Shown here piece after piece: positions 43,324-51,448 of a stretch of 64,000 nt of DNA. Source of the stretch: Emticicia soli (GTDB lineage: Bacteria; Bacteroidota; Bacteroidia; Cytophagales; Spirosomataceae); contig NZ_JBBEWC010000005.1 in assembly GCF_037860775.1 (NCBI RefSeq), positions 458,137 through 522,136 of the forward strand, in the 5' to 3' direction. Both the position numbers and the translations under genes were made by a program. Within the stretch, counting starts at the first letter, position 1; each line of letters starts with the position of its first letter. Below the pieces are notes generated by a model that saw nothing but the letters and a program-made list of their open reading frames with translations, was not told where the DNA came from and ran no database searches.

Positions 43324-44628
43324 ATGAAAGCATATCTGGCAGAATTAATGAATCTTCATAAGGGGGAACAGGAAAAAAGTAAGACACTTGAAGAAGTTAA
43401 AAAGAATATTTCTTTTAGAGGAACAAACCTCTGGGCATTAGTGGGTGCAATTATTATCGCTTCGGTTGGCTTAAATACCAACTCTACTGCTGTTATTATT
43501 GGAGCAATGCTTATTTCGCCATTAATGGGCCCAATAATTGGTACCGGCTTTGCCCTGGCCATATTTGACTTTGGTTTATTAAAACGCTCACTCAAAAACC
43601 TTCTGATTGCTACCATTGTGAGTTTAGTAGCATCTTCTGTTTATTTTTTTATTAGCCCGTTCAAAGAAGCTCAGTCTGAGTTATTGGCTCGTACTTCTCC
43701 TAATATTTATGATGTATTGATTGCTTTTTTTGGTGGTTTGGTTGGTGTTGTAGCTATTACGAGGGTAGAAAAAGGGAATCCAATTCCGGGGGGTTCTATT
43801 GCTACGGCACTTATGCCCCCCTTGTGTACAGCAGGTTTTGGGATTGCTACCGCAAACTGGAACTATTTTCTGGGGGCAATGTATTTGTATTTTATTAACT
43901 GTGTTTTTATATGTATTGCTACCTTATTAATAGTAAAGTATTTGAAGTATCCTATAAAGAAAGATATAGACGTAAAACACCAGCAACAGGTAAAATATGG
44001 AATCTCTTTTATAATAGTAGTAATGCTATTGCCAAGTATGTATTTTGCTTATAGATTATTTGATAAACAGCAATTCGACCAGCGAATTGATAGTTTTATT
44101 GAAAACGAATTTACTCGTAAGGGACACACCGTAATTTATAAGAAAAGTGATTATGGAGAGAGCCCGAGGCTATTAGAGTTAGCTTTTCTAATTGATAATT
44201 TTAGCGAGAAGGATATCCGTAAGATGAATCGGCAGCTTGCTCAATACAGACTCCATAATACAAGGCTGGTTATTAAGCAAAATACAAGTTTAAAGAATCT
44301 CAAATCGGATATTAATAATGAGATTTCGAAAAACCAAACGCTTCTGATAGCCAAGCAAGATAGGATAAGTAAACTTGAGAGCGAACTGAAAACCAAGAAT
44401 TTAGACAGTAAAGGGATATACAATGAAGCAAATGCTTTGTTTCCTGCTATTAGGTCATTGGTATTTACAACACAACGCTTTTATGGGCAAACAGATACCA
44501 CTACGTTAATGCCTTTAATAATATATCAAGCAAACAGACCTTTGAGCAATAGGGAGTTGTCAAGGTTTTCGGACTGGATAAAACAGCGAAACAACCTTAC
44601 AAACTTGAAAGTTGTATATACAAAATAA
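43324..44628 (+). CDS. DUF389 membrane protein
   Basis: The 434-residue protein has five to six hydrophobic helices in the first half (ALVGAIIIASVGLNTNSTAVIIGAMLISPLMGPIIG is the family hallmark, residues ~38-73). GGSIATALMPPLCTAGFG near 160 is the second hallmark. The C-terminal half (about 250-434) is soluble, with a Lys/Glu-rich coiled-coil segment (SKNQTLLIAKQDRISKLESE). The function of DUF389/TIGR00341 proteins is unknown. It is followed by a strong bidirectional hairpin. Confidence 0.88.
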   Translation: MKAYLAELMNLHKGEQEKSKTLEEVKKNISFRGTNLWALVGAIIIASVGLNTNSTAVIIGAMLISPLMGPIIGTGFALAIFDFGLLKRSLKNLLIATIVSLVASSVYFFISPFKEAQSELLARTSPNIYDVLIAFFGGLVGVVAITRVEKGNPIPGGSIATALMPPLCTAGFGIATANWNYFLGAMYLYFINCVFICIATLLIVKYLKYPIKKDIDVKHQQQVKYGISFIIVVMLLPSMYFAYRLFDKQQFDQRIDSFIENEFTRKGHTVIYKKSDYGESPRLLELAFLIDNFSEKDIRKMNRQLAQYRLHNTRLVIKQNTSLKNLKSDINNEISKNQTLLIAKQDRISKLESELKTKNLDSKGIYNEANALFPAIRSLVFTTQRFYGQTDTTTLMPLIIYQANRPLSNRELSRFSDWIKQRNNLTNLKVVYTK

Positions 44629-44643
44629 ACAAGCTGATGTTTT

Positions 44644-44693
44644 TTAATTAAACTTTGATTCATCTACTGGTAGATGAATCAAAGTTTAATTAA
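44644..44693. terminator. Perfect 50-bp palindrome, bidirectional terminator
   Basis: Two 24-base arms (44644-44667 and 44670-44693, TTAATTAAACTTTGATTCAT at the left end) are exact reverse complements with a two-base centre. It lies between convergent genes, and both flanks are T- or A-rich. Confidence 0.75.
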
Positions 44694-44698
44694 TCGAG

Positions 44699-45763
44699 TT
44701 ACTTCTTAATCAGAGCTTTCAATTCTTCTATTTCTTTTCGGAGCTCATCAATTTCCTTTTGTTGTTCCTGGATAGCTTTAACAGCCAAAACACCAATGCG
44801 AGAGTAGTCCATCGTATAAAACTGCTCACCTTTATCGTTGGTATTGCTGTAAACTATTTCAGGAAAATACTGTAATACTTCTTGTGCCAGTAAGCCTACG
44901 TCGGTTTTATCTGAATTAACAAGTTTGTATGATTTTACACCTACTTTCATCAGGTTATCAAGTGTCGATGCATAAGGCTGAATATTATTTTTATACCTTG
45001 CATCCGAAAAGTTGGTATATGCTCCGTTTCCAGAAGCAAATTCACCTTTTAAAACACCATTAAAAAACAAGTATAATGCCCCCCCAGAGTTATTGGTGTA
45101 CAATGTCCAGCTATTGGAATTTGGGCCAGTATTCAGGATTCGCAAACCAGTCATCCCGTCTGTACTCAAAATAGGGTGTCTAACTTCTAAATCTACATGG
45201 GCAGTACTTGAATATGCTCCTCCATACGGCGAGGATTTCTGCACAATAAGGCCCGAGCCATTCCCAGAAGTACCTGATTTAGTAACCTGCGCAGCTACTC
45301 CATCTCCAACAGTTGAAACCATAAGGGCAGTATTAGCATTTGTATTATTATAAATTTCAAATTTGGCAGCAACACCATTGCTTGATGTACCTATAATACC
45401 TGACCCAGTATTTGAGTTTCCATATAATCCAGTCCCTGATGCAGAAGAATTTCCATACACTCCTAAACCATCTGGTGTAACGCCATATATCCCCCAGCCA
45501 CTTCCGGCTTGGCTCCCCCATACGCCAATGCCTAGTCCCCCGGTACCATTATTTATACCTCTTAGCGCCGACGAAAAGCCACCCGGAGCAGTATTGGTCA
45601 TGATTGCCCGTAAACTATATGCACTGCTTTCAGTACTATTGTTGGAGTAATCGCCGATGTTTTTATTAAAAATTGAAGATTCAGGCAAAATTGTTACCGA
45701 CTGGGCATAAGAGATTTGAGATAGGGTTATCAGAGATACACCTACGAGTAGAAGTTTTTTCAT
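44699..45763 (-). CDS. Secreted tail-fibre-like protein with S74 autochaperone domain
   Basis: The 354-residue protein has a signal peptide (SLITLSQISYAQ). The mature part is a Gly/Ser/Asn-rich series of short repeats (GIYGVTPDGLGVYGN, GTGLYGNSNTGSGIIG) forming a beta-helix or stalk. The C-terminal ~100 residues are a peptidase S74 / intramolecular chaperone domain: FSDARYKNNIQPYASTLD, DVGLLAQEVLQYFPEIV, and a trimeric coiled coil QEQQKEIDELRKEIEEL. The catalytic Ser and Lys of the SDxRxK motif are present, so it probably trimerises and cleaves itself. It may sit on the cell surface. Confidence 0.85.
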   Translation of the reverse strand: MKKLLLVGVSLITLSQISYAQSVTILPESSIFNKNIGDYSNNSTESSAYSLRAIMTNTAPGGFSSALRGINNGTGGLGIGVWGSQAGSGWGIYGVTPDGLGVYGNSSASGTGLYGNSNTGSGIIGTSSNGVAAKFEIYNNTNANTALMVSTVGDGVAAQVTKSGTSGNGSGLIVQKSSPYGGAYSSTAHVDLEVRHPILSTDGMTGLRILNTGPNSNSWTLYTNNSGGALYLFFNGVLKGEFASGNGAYTNFSDARYKNNIQPYASTLDNLMKVGVKSYKLVNSDKTDVGLLAQEVLQYFPEIVYSNTNDKGEQFYTMDYSRIGVLAVKAIQEQQKEIDELRKEIEELKALIKK

Positions 45764-46052
45764 GACTTTTTAATTGATTTTAGTTTGTCAAATTTAATTT
45801 CTGAAAACCAATCATTAAATAAAAGCTTTGTATTTTAAGCTAATTATTTACTAAGCGGTTGATGAGTAAGACTTCTATGGTTACTTCTTTACGATGAAAT
45901 GACCTATTAGTGGTGATGTTTTAAATCAAAATTATTGATGTTGCAATAGTAAAAATACTAAATGCTTTAATCTGATATTTTTATTTAACGGCTCTATTCT
46001 CAATAATTTTAATTTAAGAATTTATAGGGTCTCAAATTTTAAGATAATACCA
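45764..46052. other. Non-coding spacer between two leftward genes
   Basis: AT-rich sequence; no ORF, promoter or repeat that I could support beyond the terminator of the next operon at its right end. Confidence 0.5.
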
Positions 46053-46083
46053 CAAAAAAAAGACACAATCATCGCTGTGCCTT
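46053..46083 (-). terminator. Terminator of the efflux operon
   Basis: Read leftward, AAGGCACA pairs with TGTGTCTT (46076-46083 with 46060-46067, one G-T pair) and runs into a tract of eight T (46053-46061). It lies 24 bases past the stop of the DHA2 gene. Confidence 0.65.
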
Positions 46084-46107
46084 TTCTAATCTATCTAACA
46101 TTTAAAA

Positions 46108-47664
46108 CTATTCCATTACCATTTCTGTGTGTTCGCCGGCTTCTATTTTCTTGCCTGAGAAGAGTAATAGTAGCGGAAGGCATACCAGAAAAAATGCGCC
46201 TATCACTAGAAATGTGTCGGCGTAGGTAAGTACCATTGCCTGGCGTACTACTGTGCCGTAAAGCATCTTGTATGCTTTTTCGGTGGCTGTTACCAGCGCA
46301 TCTCCTTTCGACATAAACAGGGCTGTGTATTGTTTCAGTCTCTCTGTCGAAATCGGGTTGTATATCGAAAGGTTATCACCTAAACGATTGGTATGAAAAA
46401 CCGTACGTGTAGAGATATACGTTGTCATGATGGCCGTGCCAAATGTACCACCTAATTGACGTACCATGCTCGATAGCGCAGAGCCTTGCGCCATCTTGGC
46501 GGGTTCGAGGTCGGCTACTGTAATAGTCATAAGCGGAATGAAAATCAAGCCCATGCCAATCCCACGAATCATCAATGGCCAGAAGAAATCATCAGGACCT
46601 GTCGAAAGGCTTAAACCCGATAGATCGAAACAGAAGGCCACAAACATGGCAAAACCAATGGCCGCATACCAGATGGGTGACATAAAGTTTTTACGCATTA
46701 CAACCCCCACAATTAGCATCATAAAACCTGTTAAAATAGAGCCGGGCATCATCAATAGCCCCGTCTGGCTAGCTGTAAAACCAAGGATTGTTTGACAAAA
46801 TACCGGAATGATAAATACAGAAGCAAACAAACCAAAACCCAAAATAAAGTTAAAGAGGTTGGCTACGGCAAACTGTCGGTTTGCCAAAAGTTTGAGGTCG
46901 AGCATTGGTATTTTTACATTGAGTTGTCGCCAGATAAAGCCTATTAGCCCAACTACTGCAATAACCGACATCATCACAATAAAACTAGAATCGAACCAGT
47001 CTTTTTCGTGGCCTTTTTCCAGAATAATTTGTAAGCCCCCTACACCCATGACCAATAATATTAGGGCAAACCAATCCATCTTACCCGCAGGTATAGGCTC
47101 GGCAGGCTCTTTTATATAGCTAAATGCCAGAAACGTAGCCAGTATACCAAAAGGAATATTGATGTAAAATACCCAACTCCACGAAAGATGGTCGGTGATG
47201 TAACCGCCCAAAGTTGGCCCGATTGATGGCCCGATGATAACCCCCATACCAAAGATAGCATTGGCAAGGCCGAGGTCTTCTTTCGGGAAAGTCTGAATCA
47301 GAATCGCTTGTGCTGTTGTTAATAATCCGCCACCACCTATGCCTTGTACCACACGGAAGAAAACTAGCTCCCACACGTTGGTTGAAAGCCCACAAAAAAC
47401 AGAGGCGATTGTAAACAAAATGATAGAAGCGGCAAAGTAATTCCGGCGGCCAAGTTTAGCGCTCAACCAGCCCGACATAGTAATCATGATGGCACTGGCA
47501 GCAGCATAACCCGTTACAACCCAGCTAATATCGCCCAACGATGCACCCAGATTCCCCATCATCTGATTGAGGGTAACGTTCACAATCGACGAATCGATGG
47601 TTTGTAATAGGGCTGCCGTGGTAACAGTTATCACAATTATCCACTTATCAAATCCTATATTCAT
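46108..47664 (-). CDS. DHA2-family (EmrB/QacA-type) MFS exporter
   Basis: ATG 47664 is preferred; an upstream start at 47688 would overlap the HlyD gene by 20 bases. The 518-residue protein has 14 hydrophobic helices. Motifs: LLQTIDSSIVNVTLNQMM (motif D), WVVTGYAAASAIMITMSGWL, SAKLGRRNYF (loop 2-3), FRVVQGIGGGGLLTTAQAIL and GPSIGPTLGGYI (motif C of antiporters). It would export toxic compounds using the proton gradient. The partner HlyD and TolC genes lie immediately upstream in the same operon. Confidence 0.92.
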   Translation of the reverse strand: MNIGFDKWIIVITVTTAALLQTIDSSIVNVTLNQMMGNLGASLGDISWVVTGYAAASAIMITMSGWLSAKLGRRNYFAASIILFTIASVFCGLSTNVWELVFFRVVQGIGGGGLLTTAQAILIQTFPKEDLGLANAIFGMGVIIGPSIGPTLGGYITDHLSWSWVFYINIPFGILATFLAFSYIKEPAEPIPAGKMDWFALILLVMGVGGLQIILEKGHEKDWFDSSFIVMMSVIAVVGLIGFIWRQLNVKIPMLDLKLLANRQFAVANLFNFILGFGLFASVFIIPVFCQTILGFTASQTGLLMMPGSILTGFMMLIVGVVMRKNFMSPIWYAAIGFAMFVAFCFDLSGLSLSTGPDDFFWPLMIRGIGMGLIFIPLMTITVADLEPAKMAQGSALSSMVRQLGGTFGTAIMTTYISTRTVFHTNRLGDNLSIYNPISTERLKQYTALFMSKGDALVTATEKAYKMLYGTVVRQAMVLTYADTFLVIGAFFLVCLPLLLLFSGKKIEAGEHTEMVME

Positions 47665-47668
47665 GGTT

Positions 47669-48781
47669 TTATTTCTTTTGTGTGTCAACGGCTACTGATA
47701 CGCTCAAACCAGGGCGTAATTTGGCAAATGCCGGACTAGTTTTGTCTAATTCTATTCGTACGGGTACACGTTGTACTACTTTCACATAGTTTCCGGTAGC
47801 GTTATCTGGTGGTATTAATGAGAATTTAGCACCTGTTGCTCCGGCAAATGATTCTACTTTACCCGTTAGTTTCTCTTTGCTGTAAGCATCTACATCAATA
47901 TCTACAGTCTGGCCAATCTGCATTTCGGTTAACTGCGTTTCTTTAAAGTTGGCCGTTACCCACAAGCCATTTGTGCCTACAACTGAGCAAAGTGCCTGAC
48001 CCGGCTGAATTAATTGCCCGACCTGTACTGAGCGACGAGAAACCACACCCGATGTCGGAGCTACAACAACGGTATATGATAATTGCAAGTTAGCTAAATC
48101 AAGCTCTGCCTGGCGTTGTTTGGCCGTAGCTTGTGCCACATTAATCTGGCTTTCAACAGCTTTGCGCTGAGAGCTTGTAACACCCGTTTGTGTATTAGCG
48201 GCATTTACCTGCAATTGTGCTGTTTCTAATTGAGATTGTGCCGCTTGTAAAGCTGCCTGTGCAGCATCACGTTCCGCCTGCACGTTATCAAACTGTTGTT
48301 GCGGAATGGTTTTCTCAGCCAATAAACGACTATAACGGTCAAAATCACGGGAAGCTTTTTGAAGACGTATTTGTGCCGCAGCAACATTGGCCTGTGCTGT
48401 TGTTACCTGATTACGAGCTGTTTGTGCATTGGCTTGTGAAGTCTGGATAGTGGCCGATGCAACCCCGATATTAAACTGGCTTACGCCTCCGCTTGCTATG
48501 GCCGTTTGCAAGGCTGCTTCTGCCTGTGCTACCTTGATTTTATAGTCGGCGTCGTCAATTACAAAAAGCGTATCGCCAGCGTTTACAAACTGGTTATCTT
48601 TGAAACGAATGGCTTTAATGTATCCTCCGATTTTAGGCGTAACGGCGTTTACGTCGCCATCAATTTGTGCATCGTCGGTAGTTTCGTAGCGTTGTAAGTA
48701 TTGGATTTCTTTGTATCCATAAATAAGTGCAATAACGAGCCCGATAGCACCTACTACTCTGATAATTATCTTGGTATTCAT
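47669..48781 (-). CDS. HlyD/EmrA-family periplasmic adaptor
   Basis: The 370-residue protein has one N-terminal membrane anchor (IIIRVVGAIGLVIALIYGY). The biotinyl-lipoyl motif ETTDDAQIDGDVNAVTPKIG follows, then a long helical hairpin (about 90-225, rich in Ala and Gln) and the second half-lipoyl segment VVAPTSGVVSRRSVQVGQ. It would bridge the DHA2 exporter (next gene) to the TolC protein (previous gene). A C-rich inverted repeat lies just upstream. Confidence 0.92.
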   Translation of the reverse strand: MNTKIIIRVVGAIGLVIALIYGYKEIQYLQRYETTDDAQIDGDVNAVTPKIGGYIKAIRFKDNQFVNAGDTLFVIDDADYKIKVAQAEAALQTAIASGGVSQFNIGVASATIQTSQANAQTARNQVTTAQANVAAAQIRLQKASRDFDRYSRLLAEKTIPQQQFDNVQAERDAAQAALQAAQSQLETAQLQVNAANTQTGVTSSQRKAVESQINVAQATAKQRQAELDLANLQLSYTVVVAPTSGVVSRRSVQVGQLIQPGQALCSVVGTNGLWVTANFKETQLTEMQIGQTVDIDVDAYSKEKLTGKVESFAGATGAKFSLIPPDNATGNYVKVVQRVPVRIELDKTSPAFAKLRPGLSVSVAVDTQKK

Positions 48782-48822
48782 GATTTTTAGTATGAAATAA
48801 TGTGTTTTTTAAATGTTTTATT

Positions 48823-48901
48823 AACCCCACCCCCAACAGTGGAGAGGGAACTTGAATTCAACTCCCTTCCCCATTGTTGGGGAAGGGTCGGGGATGGGGT
48901 T
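48823..48901. repeat. C/G-rich imperfect inverted repeat
   Basis: AACCCCACCCCCAACAGTGG and the opposite arm, ending TCGGGGATGGGGTT, pair with small mismatches. The centre includes GAATTC. It is the only strongly G/C-rich stretch here and lies between the TolC and HlyD genes, so it may modulate expression along the operon. A similar ACCCCCAACCCC string occurs at the end of the VOC gene near 33618. Confidence 0.5.
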
Positions 48902-48905
48902 GTTT

Positions 48906-50225
48906 TTATCTTCCTCCAGTAGCCTTCATAAGCTTCTGATACGCCAATTGGCCATCTACTTTAGAGTTAATCAGGTTTAGTTGGGCTTGTAGCAAAAAAC
49001 TATTTGCATCAAGCAATTCGGTTGAGCCTACCAAGCCGTTGCGGAAACGTGAGTCTGTTAGTCGGTAGTTTTCCTGTGCTTGTTCAAGGGCCGTCAGAAT
49101 TACTTTTTGTTGCTCAATGGCCAGTTCGTAATTATGATACGCCGCTACTACCTCAGTGCGAATCTGGTCGGTTTGTTGTTGACCATGCAAAATGCTCTCG
49201 TTGATAGCTGTTTTGGCGCTGTTGATGCGTCCTTTAAGGTTATAAAGCGAACCGATGTTGTACGAAACACCCAAACCGATATTCCATGCGTTGATGAATG
49301 TATTTGCTTCGGGAATAAGGGCGGCATTTGGGTTTATATAATTATACCCTGCTGATAAACCCACGTGTGGATACTTATTACTCTTAATAAGGCGCAGTTG
49401 TGCATCGGCTGATTGCTGACGCAAAACATTTGCCTGTAACTCAGGGCGCAACTGAACAGCCTGATTCAGAAAGTTATTAAGCGATTCTATTGCTACAGGA
49501 GTATTATTTAAGGTAGTATCAATGGCGATAGTTGAGGCATCGTCAACACCAATCAATAAACCGAAATTGAACAGGGCTGTCTGGCGGGCTTTATCTACCT
49601 GCAAGCGGCTCAATTCCAGATTATGCTTCTGCAATTGCAGTTTCAAAATCTCGTTTGGCAAAATCACCCCCTCTTTCTCTAGGTTTTTAGCGTCTTTCTC
49701 ACGCTCATCAAACTGTTTGATATTCTGATTAATAATCTCGGTTGAGCGTATCAACTTCACGATATTGTAATAGGCCTCGCTAACAGTGTAAACCAGCTCT
49801 TGGCGGTTGCGTTGGGCATCTAAGCGGCTGGCTTTAGCCAATAAATCGGCCGATTGTTGGGCTGCTTTTTCGGCAAAGCCACCAAACAATTCTTTCTTGA
49901 TGCTCAAGCCTCCCATAGTAGCGCTGAAACCACCTTTCGGTAAACCAAACAAGGGTTTGCTGTCTTCACCCTCACCAAAAGCAAAGGGTGTGATAAGGCT
50001 AAAGCGAGAGTAGCTAATCGAGGCGCTAGCTTGTGGTAAGTTACGGTCTTTTACTTCTTGCGCACGGGCTTCGGCCCCTTGTATGCGTAAGTCGGCGGCT
50101 TTGAGTCCCTTGTTATTCTGGAGGGCCAATTCAATAGCCTTGCTCAGAGGCATTGGGGCAGACTGTGCAAAAGCACTTGCGATGCTCAGACAGCTTAATC
50201 CAATGGCGGTGATGTACTTTCTCAT
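48906..50225 (-). CDS. TolC-family outer-membrane efflux protein
   Basis: The 439-residue protein has a signal peptide (GLSCLSIASAFAQ). Two OEP repeats are seen: MPLSKAIELALQNNKGLKAADLRIQGAEAR at the N-side, and RPELQANVLRQQSADAQLRLIKSNKYPHVGLSAGYNY at mid-protein; both have the typical long helices with Ala/Gln/Leu. The C-terminus LRxSxx-like NSKVDGQLAYQKLMKATGGR is usual. It forms the outer-membrane channel for the HlyD/DHA2 pair. It starts two bases after the marR stop, so they are one transcript. Confidence 0.93.
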   Translation of the reverse strand: MRKYITAIGLSCLSIASAFAQSAPMPLSKAIELALQNNKGLKAADLRIQGAEARAQEVKDRNLPQASASISYSRFSLITPFAFGEGEDSKPLFGLPKGGFSATMGGLSIKKELFGGFAEKAAQQSADLLAKASRLDAQRNRQELVYTVSEAYYNIVKLIRSTEIINQNIKQFDEREKDAKNLEKEGVILPNEILKLQLQKHNLELSRLQVDKARQTALFNFGLLIGVDDASTIAIDTTLNNTPVAIESLNNFLNQAVQLRPELQANVLRQQSADAQLRLIKSNKYPHVGLSAGYNYINPNAALIPEANTFINAWNIGLGVSYNIGSLYNLKGRINSAKTAINESILHGQQQTDQIRTEVVAAYHNYELAIEQQKVILTALEQAQENYRLTDSRFRNGLVGSTELLDANSFLLQAQLNLINSKVDGQLAYQKLMKATGGR

Positions 50226-50226
50226 T

Positions 50227-50658
50227 TTATTTGGTTCTGATTTTGGTCAAAAGTGTGTTTAACGTTTTTACTTCGTCGTCGGTGAGATGACTGACAATCG
50301 ATTCAAAATTCTGAAACTCTATAGCTACCCTTTTCACAAACTCGTTCGATTCTTCCGTGAGGCGTAGTTTCACCCGTCGGCGGTTAAGTGGGTCGGTTTC
50401 TCTTACAATAAGGTTTTTGCTTATCAGGCGGTCGGTCAGTCGGGTCATGTCCGAATTAATTTCGTGCATTTTGTTTTTTAGCTCTCCGGCATTCAGGCTT
50501 TCGGGATAAACTTCTTGTAATTGGCGCAACACTACGTATTGTTGTACCGATAATTTGAAAGGAGCCAGCTTTTGGTCGAAGTAATTAAATATGTAGCCAT
50601 CTGTAATATGCAGGTTAGCTATTAGTTCGTGATATTGATTTTTATATTGTTTACCCAT
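50227..50658 (-). CDS. MarR-family transcriptional regulator of the efflux operon
   Basis: ATG 50658 (MGKQYKNQYHEL) is chosen because the earlier GTG at 50679 would lie inside the promoter -7 box. The ~143-residue winged-helix protein has the SVQQYVVLRQLQ helix, the HTH SLNAGELKNKMHEINSDMTRLTDRLISKNLI and the wing ETDPLNRRRVKLRLTE. It is typical of MarR drug-responsive repressors. As first gene of the marR-tolC-hlyD-DHA2 operon, it likely represses it; a perfect palindrome overlaps its -33 box. Confidence 0.9.
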   Translation of the reverse strand: MGKQYKNQYHELIANLHITDGYIFNYFDQKLAPFKLSVQQYVVLRQLQEVYPESLNAGELKNKMHEINSDMTRLTDRLISKNLIVRETDPLNRRRVKLRLTEESNEFVKRVAIEFQNFESIVSHLTDDEVKTLNTLLTKIRTK

Positions 50659-50678
50659 ATCTGTCTTGAAAAGATGCA

Positions 50679-50711
50679 CAAATGTAATAGTGATATTTGT
50701 TTAAACAAATA
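50679..50711 (-). promoter_or_regulatory. marR operon promoter with palindromic operator
   Basis: On the minus strand, -33 TTTG (50709-50706), a 19-base spacer and -7 TACATTTG (50686-50679) give a consensus promoter. The 18-base palindrome TATTTGTTTAAACAAATA (50694-50711) overlaps the -33 box, as expected for a repressor site. Confidence 0.7.
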
Positions 50712-51448
50712 ATGTTCAAACGAGTAATGCTAAAAATGTAATTATACCAAGATTAGGTGTTTTTTTGAAAAGATAAAATAGGATAGGAGATAGCAGAAAT
50801 TAAAATATTTTAATGTGTTAATTGGTTGATTTTTAGTGATTTGTGTTTTATTGTGATGCTTGTCGTGTGATTGTATTAAAATGTTGTTAAAGTTAGAAGT
50901 AGGGGGCGTTAGAAATAGAAGAAAGCAAGCAAAAGAGATGTGGGGTGTTTTTTTTAATAGTCAAAATCCGGCATAATTTTATGTGAGTTATTAAGCGTTT
51001 GTGTGTTTCAAAATGCTGTTTAGAGAAAAACTGACACACCGACTGATTGAAAAAGCAGTTGAATTGGGTGCAGGCTGACACCGATTACAATACTTCTGAA
51101 TATATCATAAATCACGGCCAATTTTACCCCAACATTAAAATTTTTGTTTTAAAAAACCGCTTAGTAAATTTTTATAGGATTTTTTTGCTTTTCTCCGTAA
51201 AATAGTCGGAAAATTTTACGCATCTCTATATACGCCATTTAAACTAAACTAAACCAGATATGCTGCCTTGTTATTAAATGCTTTTGTTCTAAAATTACCC
51301 TGAACCAATACTGTATCATATAAAGTTTTTTTTCGCTTATTTTCTGCTTTCCAATTCCTTTAGAATTCTTTTGCTGGCTAAGAAATCTGGTTATCAATGT
51401 TTTTATACTTAATTAAATAAATATTTGTGGTTAAATAAATTTGCTAAT
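50712..51448. other. Long non-coding region before the fungalysin gene
   Basis: About 730 bases of AT-rich sequence without a supportable gene. A short hairpin lies at 51196-51220 (CGTAAAAT paired with ATTTTACG). The string GTCAAAATCCGGCA at about 50959-50972 recurs at about 56707, as part of a possible dispersed repeat. Confidence 0.45.

Noticed and set aside
50893..51081. 62-residue minus-strand ORF in the long gap
   Set aside because: Composition rich in Cys, Phe and Ile without domain or start signal; it looks like chance reading of AT-rich DNA.
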